A stretch of DNA of 6,217 nucleotides from Thermoplasmata archaeon (GCA_021801305.1 JAJYYD010000051.1:1-6217), one strand, 5' to 3'. Positions 1 through 5,658 are shown, counted from the first letter of the stretch. Numbers and translations are program-made. Notes: a model not told the origin generated them from the sequence alone.

Positions 1-147
1 CCGGTACCCGCATATCCCTAATTTCACTGGTGATGGGCTATGGCAATACCCGGTTCCAGGCAACACCCAAAAGATTCCGTTATGTAAGAAATCAATCTCC
101 ATTACATATATTGTGGTAACAATCTGTTATATTGCACATGAGGAAAT
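1..147. other. Left-edge stretch, no supported gene
   Basis: No reading frame here is convincing. Three frames are open from the left edge: one on + ending near 118 (contains VMGYGNTRFQATPKRF), one on + ending near 190, and one on minus that could start at an ATG at 102 and run off the edge. The minus frame has an AT-rich TATA-like stretch at about 126-134, some 28 bases before its ATG, so a short 5' piece of a leftward gene is possible. None resembles a family I recognise. The real neighbour lies outside the window. Confidence 0.3.
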
Positions 148-157
148 GTTTTTAAAA
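148..157 (+). promoter_or_regulatory. TATA box for the small membrane protein gene
   Basis: The stretch gtttttaaaa is a good archaeal TATA match. A start site about 25 bases downstream would fall near 178-182. That lies after the upstream ATG at 172 and before the strong Shine-Dalgarno at 193-200, so it supports translation from 208 rather than 172. The placement is by spacing only. Confidence 0.45.
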
Positions 158-192
158 CAATTCTTGTTATCATGGCAGTGGTTAGAATGACA

Positions 193-200
193 GGGAGGGG
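193..200 (+). promoter_or_regulatory. Shine-Dalgarno deciding the start at 208
   Basis: The purine run ggaggg within 193-200 matches the anti-SD end of archaeal 16S rRNA and sits about 7 bases before the ATG at 208. No such site precedes the in-frame ATG at 172. Confidence 0.55.
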
Positions 201-207
201 ATTCACC

Positions 208-444
208 ATGTTTCCAGAAGAAAAGTGGGTGAAAAGAATTCCATTTTTCATCCTGGCGTATACCATGGCCATGCTTTTACTTGGAAGCGCAATTACGGGA
301 TCATCCACTCTTGTTCAACACCTTTATGTTTATTCGTTCGGAATAGGGGAAATATTGCTGACACTCCTTTTCTTGATACTGTGGAGAAAATCACAGATCA
401 AAATCTTGAAGATTGATGGAAATACTGATAACCTTAAAAAGTAA
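208..444 (+). CDS. Small two-helix membrane protein of unknown function
   Basis: A 78-residue protein with two predicted membrane helices, about residues 11-29 and 39-59. They are separated by a short polar loop and followed by a lysine-rich tail (WRKSQIKILK and on). The charged N-terminus with K6, K9 and R10 and the basic tail after helix 2 suggest that both ends face the cytoplasm. An in-frame ATG at 172 would add 12 residues, but the Shine-Dalgarno at 193-200 and the likely transcript start favour 208. No catalytic or binding motif is visible and I do not recognise the family. It is a single-gene unit with its own TATA box and a downstream T-run. It could be a small accessory subunit of a larger membrane complex, but nothing shows that. 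Helix content and gene signals make it likely real. Confidence 0.6.
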   Translation: MFPEEKWVKRIPFFILAYTMAMLLLGSAITGSSTLVQHLYVYSFGIGEILLTLLFLILWRKSQIKILKIDGNTDNLKK

Positions 445-660
445 AAATAGAATAGATTAATAATTACTTTAAGGCATGTACTCTCTATAAAAGTTACCAA
501 TAAGGTTTTAGTTTTTTTCGAACACAATAATTCATCTCCCTGGTGCTGGATCTACGGGGGTGTTTGAAATATTCCAACTAATTATGCATCAAGGCTTTCT
601 GGATGTACGAACGCGAACAGGAATGCTGGCATACTTTTCACCTCCAGTATTCTATGAATG
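445..660. other. Intergenic stretch with a weak relic-like frame
   Basis: Between the small membrane gene and the msrA stop there is no clear gene. One + frame is open from 512 to a TAA at 662-664 (about 50 codons, including GVFEIFQLIMHQGFLDV), overlapping the msrA end by 4 bases on the other strand. Its only early starts are a GTG at 560 and an ATG at 584, neither with a good Shine-Dalgarno. A TATA-like ctctataaaag lies at 482-492. It could be the tail of a decayed gene or chance. No tRNA fold is evident. Confidence 0.3.
506..518 (+). terminator. T-rich terminator after the small membrane gene
   Basis: Four T, then AG, then seven T on the + strand, about 60 bases after the stop at 444. Archaeal RNA polymerase commonly stops at such T-runs without needing a hairpin. 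No stem is seen before it. Confidence 0.4.
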
Positions 661-1209
661 CTAATGAATCAACTTCATTTCAAGATCCTTGTTCTTCTTT
701 AACTTGGCAAGCTTCGGGCTTATCACATACTGGCAGTAAGGTGCATCGGAGTTTCTTTTGTAATAATTGTTGTGGTATTCTTCTGAAGGGTAGAAATCAT
801 GAAATTCCTCAACCTTTGTAACAATTGGCTTCCTGTAAACTCTTTTTTCAGTCATTTCCCTTATTGTATCTTCTGCAGTTTCCCTCTGGTTGTCATTGAT
901 ATAGAAAATTGCCGACCTGTACTGGGTGCCCACATCATTTCCCTGCCGATTCAGGGTAGTGGGATCGTGGGTAGAGAAGAAAACTTTCAGTATGTCCCCA
1001 TAGGAAATGATCGAAGTATCAAACTTTATCCTTACAGTCTCGGCATGTCCTGTTCTTCCAGTGCAAACCTCTTCGTAGGAAGGGTCTGGTATCTTGCCTC
1101 CACAGTATCCAGATTGTATCTCTACCACACCCTTTATCTCCTGGAATACTGCCTCAGTGCACCAGAAACATCCGCTTGCCAGATAAGCGGTTTCAATCCT
1201 GTCACTCAA
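661..1209 (-). CDS. msrA: Peptide methionine-S-sulfoxide reductase MsrA
   Basis: Cytoplasmic enzyme that reduces the S form of methionine sulfoxide, free or in protein, back to methionine, using thioredoxin-type reductant. The family signature GCFWC is at residues 13-17, with catalytic Cys14. Further conserved blocks are GRTGHAETV (51-59), [20 protein letters not shown] (81-100) and the C-terminal [11 protein letters not shown]. Cys159 in the PYC block, and Cys17, Cys36 or Cys49, are candidates for the resolving cysteine. Length 182 residues is normal for the single-domain family. The start is chosen at a TTG (1209) because AAGGTGG lies just upstream and it overlaps the msrB stop as TTGAGTGA. 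No ATG is available. A TTG at 1230 or GTG at 1218 would lengthen it by 7 or 3 residues but lacks a well-placed Shine-Dalgarno. It is co-transcribed behind msrB. Family assignment is very secure, the exact start less so. Confidence 0.95.
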   Translation of the reverse strand: MSDRIETAYLASGCFWCTEAVFQEIKGVVEIQSGYCGGKIPDPSYEEVCTGRTGHAETVRIKFDTSIISYGDILKVFFSTHDPTTLNRQGNDVGTQYRSAIFYINDNQRETAEDTIREMTEKRVYRKPIVTKVEEFHDFYPSEEYHNNYYKRNSDAPYCQYVISPKLAKLKKNKDLEMKLIH

Positions 1210-1576
1210 TTTTACCACCTTCCGGTACAAATATCATGGATATTGAATTGACACAATGCCTTACATTCTTTTCCGTCAACCTTTCTCCCTGAAAAACATG
1301 CCCAAGGTGAGCTCCACACCTGCTGCACTGAATCTCAGTCCTCATCCCGTCCCTGTCCGGCAACCGCTTCACTGATCCCTCAATCTCCTGGTCAAAGCTT
1401 GGCCAGCCACATCCTGCGTCAAATTTTGAATCTGACCTGTATAGTGGCAATCCACACCTCCTGCATACATATGTGCCCTTTTCATAGAAATCGTCGTATT
1501 CACCTGTGAAAGGCCTTTCTGTTCCCTTTCCAACTATGACTTTTTCTTCTTTTGGCGTAAGAATCCTGTATTCCAT
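1202..1576 (-). CDS. msrB: Peptide methionine-R-sulfoxide reductase MsrB
   Basis: Reduces the R form of protein methionine sulfoxide, complementing MsrA. In this 124-residue protein two CxxC pairs, Cys38/Cys41 (CRRCG) and Cys84/Cys87 (CSRCG), form the structural zinc site. GCGWPSF (55-61) gives Cys56, the usual resolving cysteine position. GAHLGHVF (88-95) is the family core, and RHCVNS (106-111) carries catalytic Cys108. Thus all known functional residues are present. The ATG at 1576 is preferred over an in-frame TTG at 1591 because a TATA box is centred about 24 bases upstream, which implies a leaderless message starting at or next to this ATG. It is the first gene of a two-gene operon and overlaps msrA by 8 bases, so msrA translation may depend on ribosomes finishing msrB. 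The family call is very secure. Confidence 0.96.
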   Translation of the reverse strand: MEYRILTPKEEKVIVGKGTERPFTGEYDDFYEKGTYVCRRCGLPLYRSDSKFDAGCGWPSFDQEIEGSVKRLPDRDGMRTEIQCSRCGAHLGHVFQGERLTEKNVRHCVNSISMIFVPEGGKIE

Positions 1577-1596
1577 AATAATAAGATGCAATTGGT

Positions 1597-1604
1597 TTAT
1601 TTAA
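1597..1604 (-). promoter_or_regulatory. TATA box of the msrB-msrA operon
   Basis: Read on the minus strand this is TTAAATAA, centred about 24 bases before the msrB ATG at 1576. The spacing predicts a transcript beginning at the start codon (leaderless), which is common in Thermoplasmata. No extra operator-like repeat is obvious nearby. Confidence 0.5.
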
Positions 1605-1612
1605 GTTTGAAT

Positions 1613-1620
1613 AAAAAAAA
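1613..1620 (-). terminator. T8 run ending the 1922-1662 transcript
   Basis: Eight A on the + strand give T8 on the minus strand, about 42 bases past the stop of the small alpha/beta protein gene and just upstream of the msrB promoter. It would separate that gene from the msrBA operon, which is transcribed in the same direction. Confidence 0.45.
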
Positions 1621-1661
1621 TTTTTGGAAAATCTCTTATTATATAGGGTGAAAATAAAGCA

Positions 1662-1922
1662 TCAGAATATTTTCTGTGCTTCGAAGACTTCATGCTTCGT
1701 AGGGGGGTTTACCTTCTTGAGAAGATCTTTCATGTCATTGACACTTGGAGCTTCCCAGTTGCATACGGCGCGGTTCTCCTCGCCTATTACATTTATGGAT
1801 TTCAGGGTAAATCCTGCCGGTAGCTTGCTGTTTTTTGCCATGTCTACAATGCTCCCTACAACCTTGAAAGCCTCGTCCTTGTTATGTTCTCTCCATCTGT
1901 GTTCAACAATTACATTTGCCAT
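1662..1922 (-). CDS. Small alpha/beta protein, DUF4242-like fold
   Basis: An 86-residue soluble protein with no signal peptide or membrane helix. The order beta (VIVEHRW, residues 4-10), helix (about 15-31), beta (FTLKSINVI, 38-46), beta (NRAVCNWEAPS, 50-60), helix (61-71) and a final strand (HEVFEAQKI) fits a small ferredoxin-like fold. The block CNWEAPS followed by a helix and NPPTKHEVFE resembles the DUF4242 / nickel-binding-like family (C-x-x-EAP then P-x-x-x-V). The resemblance is from memory of motifs, and the biochemical role is unknown. The start is firm: ATG with a GGTGAT Shine-Dalgarno 5 bases upstream. It stands between the msrBA operon, from which a T8 run separates it, and a divergent HTH_10 regulator sharing its promoter region. 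That makes it a candidate target of the regulator. Cys54 and His8 could bind metal, but this is a guess. Confidence 0.75.
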   Translation of the reverse strand: MANVIVEHRWREHNKDEAFKVVGSIVDMAKNSKLPAGFTLKSINVIGEENRAVCNWEAPSVNDMKDLLKKVNPPTKHEVFEAQKIF

Positions 1923-1927
1923 GTTTT

Positions 1928-1933
1928 ATCACC
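1928..1933 (-). promoter_or_regulatory. Shine-Dalgarno GGTGAT
   Basis: GGTGAT on the minus strand matches the archaeal anti-SD exactly and lies 5 bases before the ATG at 1922. This gene therefore has a short leader, unlike its leaderless divergent neighbour. Confidence 0.65.
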
Positions 1934-1953
1934 AATTACATATCTTAAAGCAT

Positions 1954-1970
1954 GGTATATATTTATAACC
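1954..1970. promoter_or_regulatory. Shared TATA region of a divergent gene pair
   Basis: This AT core is flanked by GGT and ACC and reads as a TATA box both ways. On + it is TTTATAA, centred near 1964, which places the transcript start at the ATG at 1988. On minus it reads ATAAATATA, which places the start near 1936, just ahead of the GGTGAT Shine-Dalgarno. The two genes are so close that they probably compete for one TBP site or use overlapping ones. Confidence 0.5.
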
Positions 1971-1987
1971 GGTCTGGATTGGCTATC

Positions 1988-2692
1988 ATGGATGAAATTG
2001 AATTCTCGTTGAAAAACGATTATCCTTTCTGTGCTGTTTCAGAAAAATTTCCGGATGTGACTTTTTACCGATGGTGCAATTCCAGCCTTGATTACCTGGA
2101 ATTTTACGGCCAGGCGTCAGATCTGGACAGGGTTGTGAATTTTATACCGGAAATCGAGGCTATACTCCATACAAAGGCGGTGTACAAATCCAGGAGTCAA
2201 ACAAGGCTTACTGTTATGTTTACCTGCATGTGCAGTATTCATAACTCCACGATCAGGATTGCAGAATCAAACAACTGTCTCTGGCAGGCTCCAGTCAAGT
2301 ATAAAAACGGAAAGGAATCCCTGCAGGTCATAACACTCAAGGACGAGTACTTGAACTCCCTGTATCAGGACTTTGTTAAGATCGGAGAGACGGAAATAAT
2401 AAAGAAGAGGTCTTTTTCTCCAGATTCACTGAGGGACACCTACACAATTTCAATCTCCTCACTTTTCGAGGGAATCACGCCAAAACAGATGAGATATTTC
2501 ACCGATGCCTTGTATTCCGGCTATTATTCTATACCAAAAAAAATTACCATCCAGGACCTGGCTGTTAGAAACAAGCTCTCGGATTCAACCATGGAAGAGC
2601 ACCTTAACAAAGCCAAAACAAAGATACTTCAGTCCCTGAAACCCTACATGACCCTTTACAGGAAAGAACAGGAGATGAATGATGAACAATGA
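1988..2692 (+). CDS. Bat-like HTH_10 transcriptional regulator
   Basis: A 234-residue cytoplasmic DNA-binding protein. The C-terminal part, about residues 159-214, matches the bacterio-opsin activator HTH_10 domain: GITPKQMRYFTDAL, then GYYSIPKKITIQDLA, then the recognition-helix region SDSTMEEHLNKAKTKIL. The N-terminal 150 residues form a poorly conserved sensor-like domain of mixed strands and helices. This carries Cys15, Cys30, a Cys80-x-Cys82 pair, His85 and Cys97, followed by WQAPVKYKNGKE. Such Cys-rich N-termini suggest redox or metal sensing, but that is inference. An in-frame ATG at 1952 lies within the TATA region and cannot be transcribed from it. The ATG at 1988 sits about 24 bases after the TATA centre, implying a leaderless message. 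The regulator is divergent from the 86-residue protein gene and may control it and itself. Its ligand and targets are unknown. Confidence 0.85.
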   Translation: MDEIEFSLKNDYPFCAVSEKFPDVTFYRWCNSSLDYLEFYGQASDLDRVVNFIPEIEAILHTKAVYKSRSQTRLTVMFTCMCSIHNSTIRIAESNNCLWQAPVKYKNGKESLQVITLKDEYLNSLYQDFVKIGETEIIKKRSFSPDSLRDTYTISISSLFEGITPKQMRYFTDALYSGYYSIPKKITIQDLAVRNKLSDSTMEEHLNKAKTKILQSLKPYMTLYRKEQEMNDEQ

Positions 2693-2718
2693 AGAAATTA
2701 TTGCATAATTCTCGGTAT

Positions 2719-3222
2719 TCAGTCCACAAGATCAATTTCAGGATTAAAGGTGTGTGAGGTCATATTTACATTTCCGTCAAGTTCAAATTCCAGGGTAAAA
2801 TGGGTGATCACCCTTGCAGATATGTTAAAATCCCCTGCAGTAGCCGCATAGTCCCGATTCAGTTTCAATTTCAAAACTGTTCCATTAATTACCGCTGAGG
2901 CCGATGTAATGTTGAATCTTATCATTGTGTAGTTTCCTTCTATAAGTGAGATGTTTCCAAAAGAATAACTGTGAGGGGTCTCGTAATCCATAAGATTGAT
3001 CTGTGTTCCACCGGTTGAATAGTTGGTCCACAAAGAATAGTTGGAGCTTCTCAGATCAATTGTTGTTATGGTGACATTGAGGGATTGTGCATTATAGGGT
3101 GAACTTGTTATTGAAATGTTAACATGGCCGTTGCTGTTCTCAATTTCATAATAGCTGTAAGCCGCGAACCCGGCTATTACAAGAACCACGACTAAAATTC
3201 CAGCTATCTGAACGATCTTCAA
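2719..3222 (-). CDS. Membrane-anchored DUF4382-like surface protein
   Basis: A 167-residue protein with an N-terminal membrane helix (about residues 4-24) behind a short basic start, and no lipobox cysteine, so it is probably a signal anchor with the rest outside the cell. The exterior domain resembles DUF4382: an early ITSSPYNAQSLNVTITTIDLRSS block (the family's ligand- or calcium-like beta-sandwich start), a central LIEGNYTMIRFNIT block and a final hydrophobic strand followed by NPEIDL. Ten N-x-S/T sequons lie at N35, 49, 61, 67, 90, 97, 104, 113, 133 and 153, a very dense set that suggests heavy N-glycosylation. No cysteine is present. The start is TTG, with a TATA box about 25 bases upstream, implying a leaderless TTG message. 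The gene converges with the regulator (26 bases between stops). The exact function is not known; the family name is a motif-level judgement. Confidence 0.75.
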   Translation of the reverse strand: MKIVQIAGILVVVLVIAGFAAYSYYEIENSNGHVNISITSSPYNAQSLNVTITTIDLRSSNYSLWTNYSTGGTQINLMDYETPHSYSFGNISLIEGNYTMIRFNITSASAVINGTVLKLKLNRDYAATAGDFNISARVITHFTLEFELDGNVNMTSHTFNPEIDLVD

Positions 3223-3243
3223 GGTTTGGGGAATACAAATTAC

Positions 3244-3253
3244 AACTATAACC
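3244..3253 (-). promoter_or_regulatory. TATA box of the DUF4382-like gene
   Basis: On the minus strand this reads GGTTATAGTT, centred about 25 bases before the TTG at 3222. There is no Shine-Dalgarno ahead of the TTG, so a leaderless message beginning at a TTG is the simplest reading. Confidence 0.4.
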
Positions 3254-3269
3254 TTTTCCAGATTTCGGG

Positions 3270-3280
3270 TAATAAATATA
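3270..3280 (+). promoter_or_regulatory. Possible TATA box of the methyltransferase gene
   Basis: The stretch taataaatata looks like a TATA box but lies only about 15 bases before the ATG at 3291, closer than the usual 25. If it is used, the message would start near 3300, inside the annotated gene, and translation would need a later codon such as TTG 3330 or GTG 3342. A second candidate is the TATA-like sequence at 3244-3253 read on the + strand, which would give a short leader. The case is unresolved. Confidence 0.3.
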
Positions 3281-3290
3281 CGAAATAATA

Positions 3291-4544
3291 ATGTGTAAGA
3301 AAAGACTTAGAAGGGTAATCAAAACGGGGTTGCAAAATCAGGTGGAGAAAAATCAGGAGGATATTCCGGCCAAAAAACCTAACAAGAGTTCCAGGCAAAA
3401 TGTGTCAGGTTCCAGTGAATTGAATAACGTTCACAGTAAACAGTTTCTTGATAAGAACTATCTGCTAAATGCCATAGGGGAAATGCTTTCTGCAAGCCAT
3501 CTGAACAGCATAGTGGAAAAATCAACAGAGATAATTGATCACCTAGTTGCTGTAAATGATGAAGACCTTGTTTTTAATGGGGAGCCGGATGAATCTCCAG
3601 TCCTGAGAAAAAAAACGCTGATCTCCCAGTTATTACAAATCAGGGAATCGCTTACGCTTGAAAGGTCAAAATATTATGTGTTAAGGCTCAGGAAGAGCAT
3701 AACGCAGGTCAAAACCAGCAAGATCAATGACATAAACCTCAACTTGTGGAAAGAGTATGACGATATTCTAACAGACAGCCTTTGGGTCTTTGACAAGAGA
3801 GATAATTCCGGAAGCCATAATGCCGGTTACTGGGGGAATTTTATTCCCCAAATTCCAAATCAGTTCATAAGAAGGTATACAAAGAAAAATGAATGGGTGC
3901 TTGATCCTTTCCTTGGAAGCGGAACCACGCTCATGGAATGCAAACGTCTTGGCAGGAATGGGGTGGGAATTGAACTTTCCCCCCGTGTAGCTGAAATTGC
4001 AAAAACAAATATTGACAGGGATGGAACAAGGAGTGGAAACAGGGCAGACATACTTGTGGGCGACAGCGGAAATCCTGATGTTATACCGGAAATAAAGGGA
4101 AGAGGCATCAATTCAGTGCAGATGATAATCATGCACCCTCCTTACTGGGACATAATCAAGTTCAGCAAGGACAGGAAAGATCTCTCCGACGCAGAATCGG
4201 TAGAAAGTTTTCTTCAGATGTTTGGAGACATCGTGGAAAATACCGCCAGGTTATTGGACGGGGGGCGCTATCTTGTTCTTGTCATAGGTGACAAATATGC
4301 TGGGGGAGAATGGATACCTCTCGGATTTTATGCAATGAATGAAGTCATGAAGAGAGGATACGGCCTCAAATCAATAGTAGTAAAAAATTTCAATATTACC
4401 AAAGGAAAGAGGGTACAGGAAGATCTGTGGAGGTACAGGGCCCTAGTGGGAGGCTTCTACGTTTTCAAGCATGAATATATATTCTTATTTCAGAAAGAGT
4501 TCCATAAAGCCCGGAGGAATTCCGGCAGCCTGAAAACCAGATGA
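3291..4544 (+). CDS. DNA (N4-cytosine or N6-adenine) methyltransferase
   Basis: A 417-residue S-adenosylmethionine-dependent methyltransferase of the N6_N4 amino class. Motif I is DPFLGSGTT (residues 205-213, AdoMet loop), preceded by a motif X-like block (YWGNFIPQIPNQFIRRY) and followed by a motif II-like GVGIELSPRVAEIA with Glu228. Motif IV is HPPYW (282-286), replacing the common S/D-PPY. Motif I precedes IV, the order of gamma-type amino methylases. After it comes RYLVLVIGDKY and a conserved-looking C-terminal WRYRALVGGFYVFKHEYIFLF. The first 120 or so residues have no methylase motif: a Lys-rich start then helices, about residues 55-135. The His-PPY form leaves the target base open. No restriction gene, recombinase or specificity subunit lies next to it, so it appears solitary. 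ATG 3291 lacks a Shine-Dalgarno and its true start could be slightly downstream. It could also modify RNA, but the motif order favours DNA. Confidence 0.85.
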   Translation: MCKKRLRRVIKTGLQNQVEKNQEDIPAKKPNKSSRQNVSGSSELNNVHSKQFLDKNYLLNAIGEMLSASHLNSIVEKSTEIIDHLVAVNDEDLVFNGEPDESPVLRKKTLISQLLQIRESLTLERSKYYVLRLRKSITQVKTSKINDINLNLWKEYDDILTDSLWVFDKRDNSGSHNAGYWGNFIPQIPNQFIRRYTKKNEWVLDPFLGSGTTLMECKRLGRNGVGIELSPRVAEIAKTNIDRDGTRSGNRADILVGDSGNPDVIPEIKGRGINSVQMIIMHPPYWDIIKFSKDRKDLSDAESVESFLQMFGDIVENTARLLDGGRYLVLVIGDKYAGGEWIPLGFYAMNEVMKRGYGLKSIVVKNFNITKGKRVQEDLWRYRALVGGFYVFKHEYIFLFQKEFHKARRNSGSLKTR

Positions 4545-4666
4545 TCAGCATGCCAATGCCTTTTATCGCCACTTCAATTTTATGAAAAAATCAAGCAGGT
4601 TTCTCTATTTTTGCGGAAAAAATGAAATGAAAGTTATACGAAAACTCTGATCGACCGCAACAAGCG
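4545..4666. other. Intergenic gap with weak T-rich stop signals
   Basis: There is no reading frame of note between the methyltransferase and ctaB. Short T-runs at about 4561-4564 and 4607-4612 could end the methyltransferase transcript. No tRNA, repeat or strong stem is apparent. Confidence 0.35.
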
Positions 4667-4674
4667 TTAAATAT
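4667..4674 (+). promoter_or_regulatory. TATA box of the ctaB gene
   Basis: TTAAATAT is centred about 4670, predicting transcription from near 4695. That is past the in-frame GTG at 4680 and about 15 bases before the TTG at 4710, so it supports 4710 as the start. Confidence 0.45.
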
Positions 4675-4698
4675 TCTGAGTGATAAATAGAGGATATC

Positions 4699-4702
4699 GG
4701 TG
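4699..4702 (+). promoter_or_regulatory. GGTG Shine-Dalgarno before ctaB
   Basis: GGTG lies 7 bases before the TTG at 4710 and matches the core of the archaeal Shine-Dalgarno. It is short, so this is only moderate support for the chosen start. Confidence 0.35.
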
Positions 4703-4709
4703 CAATCTA

Positions 4710-5576
4710 TTGAAGGCAAATGAATTTTTAAAAATTTCAAATTCAAGTGTAACATTCATTGTTTTTATCGTCACTGTTTCAGGTTTCTTTGCAAACCCAT
4801 CATCCCTGTTGCATCTGTTAAAACTGATACCGCTGGTAGTGTCAGGATATCTGTTGTCAATGGCTGCAGTGGTATTCAACAACATTTACGATAGGGACAT
4901 CGACGGAAAGATGTCAAGGACGGAATTCCGGATTCCCCTGATAAATGCAAGCAGCACATGGCTGAAATATTTTGCAGTAACATCCTTCACGGCAGGAACA
5001 GTAATTATTTTTCTATTGGTGAATTACGTTTCTGCAGCCTTTCTTGTGCTGGGATTTATCAGCTATACCTTTCTTTATACCATGGTCCTGAAGAGGAAGA
5101 CATCATTGAACATAGTAATCGGGGGAATTGCCGGAAGCTTTGCTGCATTATCAGGATGGATGGCTCCCTCAGTTGTCTTAGGTGTACTTCCAGTTCTTAT
5201 TGCTGTTTTCGTCTTTGCATGGATGTCATTGCATTTCCTTGTATTTTCACTAATTCACAATGATGACTACATGAAAACCGAACTTCCCATGTTACCAGCT
5301 AAAAAAGGGATATCGACTGCCATAAAAGTGATAAGCCTGAATGGCGGTATAGTTCTGGTTATTTCAGTACTCCCCCTTCTTACCGGGACCAGGTATTTCT
5401 TTGACGTATACCTATGGGTGGCAGCGGTAATGGGTGCAATACTGGTATTGTATATCCTGCAACTCAATGTAAAGGAATTCTCTACCGGTTCGGTAAGGCC
5501 TCTGCTAGGCTATTCAGTTGTTTATCTTGTTGTAATGATGTTCTCTTTCGGAATCATAGGGGTATTGGGGAGGTAA
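4710..5576 (+). CDS. ctaB: Protoheme IX farnesyltransferase (heme O synthase)
   Basis: Integral membrane prenyltransferase of the UbiA superfamily that adds a farnesyl group to heme b to make heme O, used directly or converted to heme A for heme-copper terminal oxidases. The 288-residue protein is almost wholly hydrophobic with about eight or nine membrane helices. The first Asp-rich motif is NxxxDxxxD at N57-D61-D65, in the context YDRDIDGKMSRT, which is typical of CyoE/CtaB rather than other UbiA enzymes. The second is HNDDYMKTELPMLP near residues 183-196, matching the family's DY-x5-PMLP block. RIPL replaces the common RPL after the first motif. The start is taken as TTG 4710, from a GGTG Shine-Dalgarno and the TATA spacing; GTG 4680 would add 10 residues. 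No oxidase subunits or CtaA lie in this window, so it is transcribed alone here. A quinone or geranylgeranyl UbiA role is less likely. Confidence 0.88.
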   Translation: MKANEFLKISNSSVTFIVFIVTVSGFFANPSSLLHLLKLIPLVVSGYLLSMAAVVFNNIYDRDIDGKMSRTEFRIPLINASSTWLKYFAVTSFTAGTVIIFLLVNYVSAAFLVLGFISYTFLYTMVLKRKTSLNIVIGGIAGSFAALSGWMAPSVVLGVLPVLIAVFVFAWMSLHFLVFSLIHNDDYMKTELPMLPAKKGISTAIKVISLNGGIVLVISVLPLLTGTRYFFDVYLWVAAVMGAILVLYILQLNVKEFSTGSVRPLLGYSVVYLVVMMFSFGIIGVLGR

Positions 5577-5650
5577 TCTGGATTGTACGTGTCTGGTAAT
5601 TTGAATGGATTTAACACTTCGTATTTCGCAACAGCTGCATACGCATTAAA

Positions 5651-5658
5651 CTATAAAT
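5651..5658 (+). promoter_or_regulatory. TATA box of the right-edge gene
   Basis: CTATAAAT is centred about 31 bases before the ATG at 5687, giving a short leader or almost none. A second AT-rich stretch (tttttaaaa, 5662-5670) is nearer. A run of five G at 5673-5677, 9 bases before the ATG, may serve as a Shine-Dalgarno if the transcript starts early enough. Confidence 0.4.

Noticed and set aside
799..1251. A 150-codon + strand reading frame
   Set aside because: It is antisense to msrA and the end of msrB, whose conserved motifs are unmistakable; the antisense product resembles nothing.
1624..1968. A 114-codon + strand reading frame
   Set aside because: It is antisense to the 86-residue protein gene, which has an exact GGTGAT Shine-Dalgarno and family-like motifs.
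1952..1987. Upstream in-frame ATG giving a 12-residue longer regulator
   Set aside because: It overlaps the TATA core, so it would not be in the message made from that promoter.
3832..3850. A 7-base perfect hairpin (ggggaat, 3-base loop, attcccc)
   Set aside because: It lies inside the methyltransferase gene where it encodes WGNFIPQ of the motif X-like block, so codon content explains it.
3860..4132. A minus-strand frame inside the methyltransferase
   Set aside because: Shadow of the methylase motif I to IV region, with no promoter or Shine-Dalgarno of its own.
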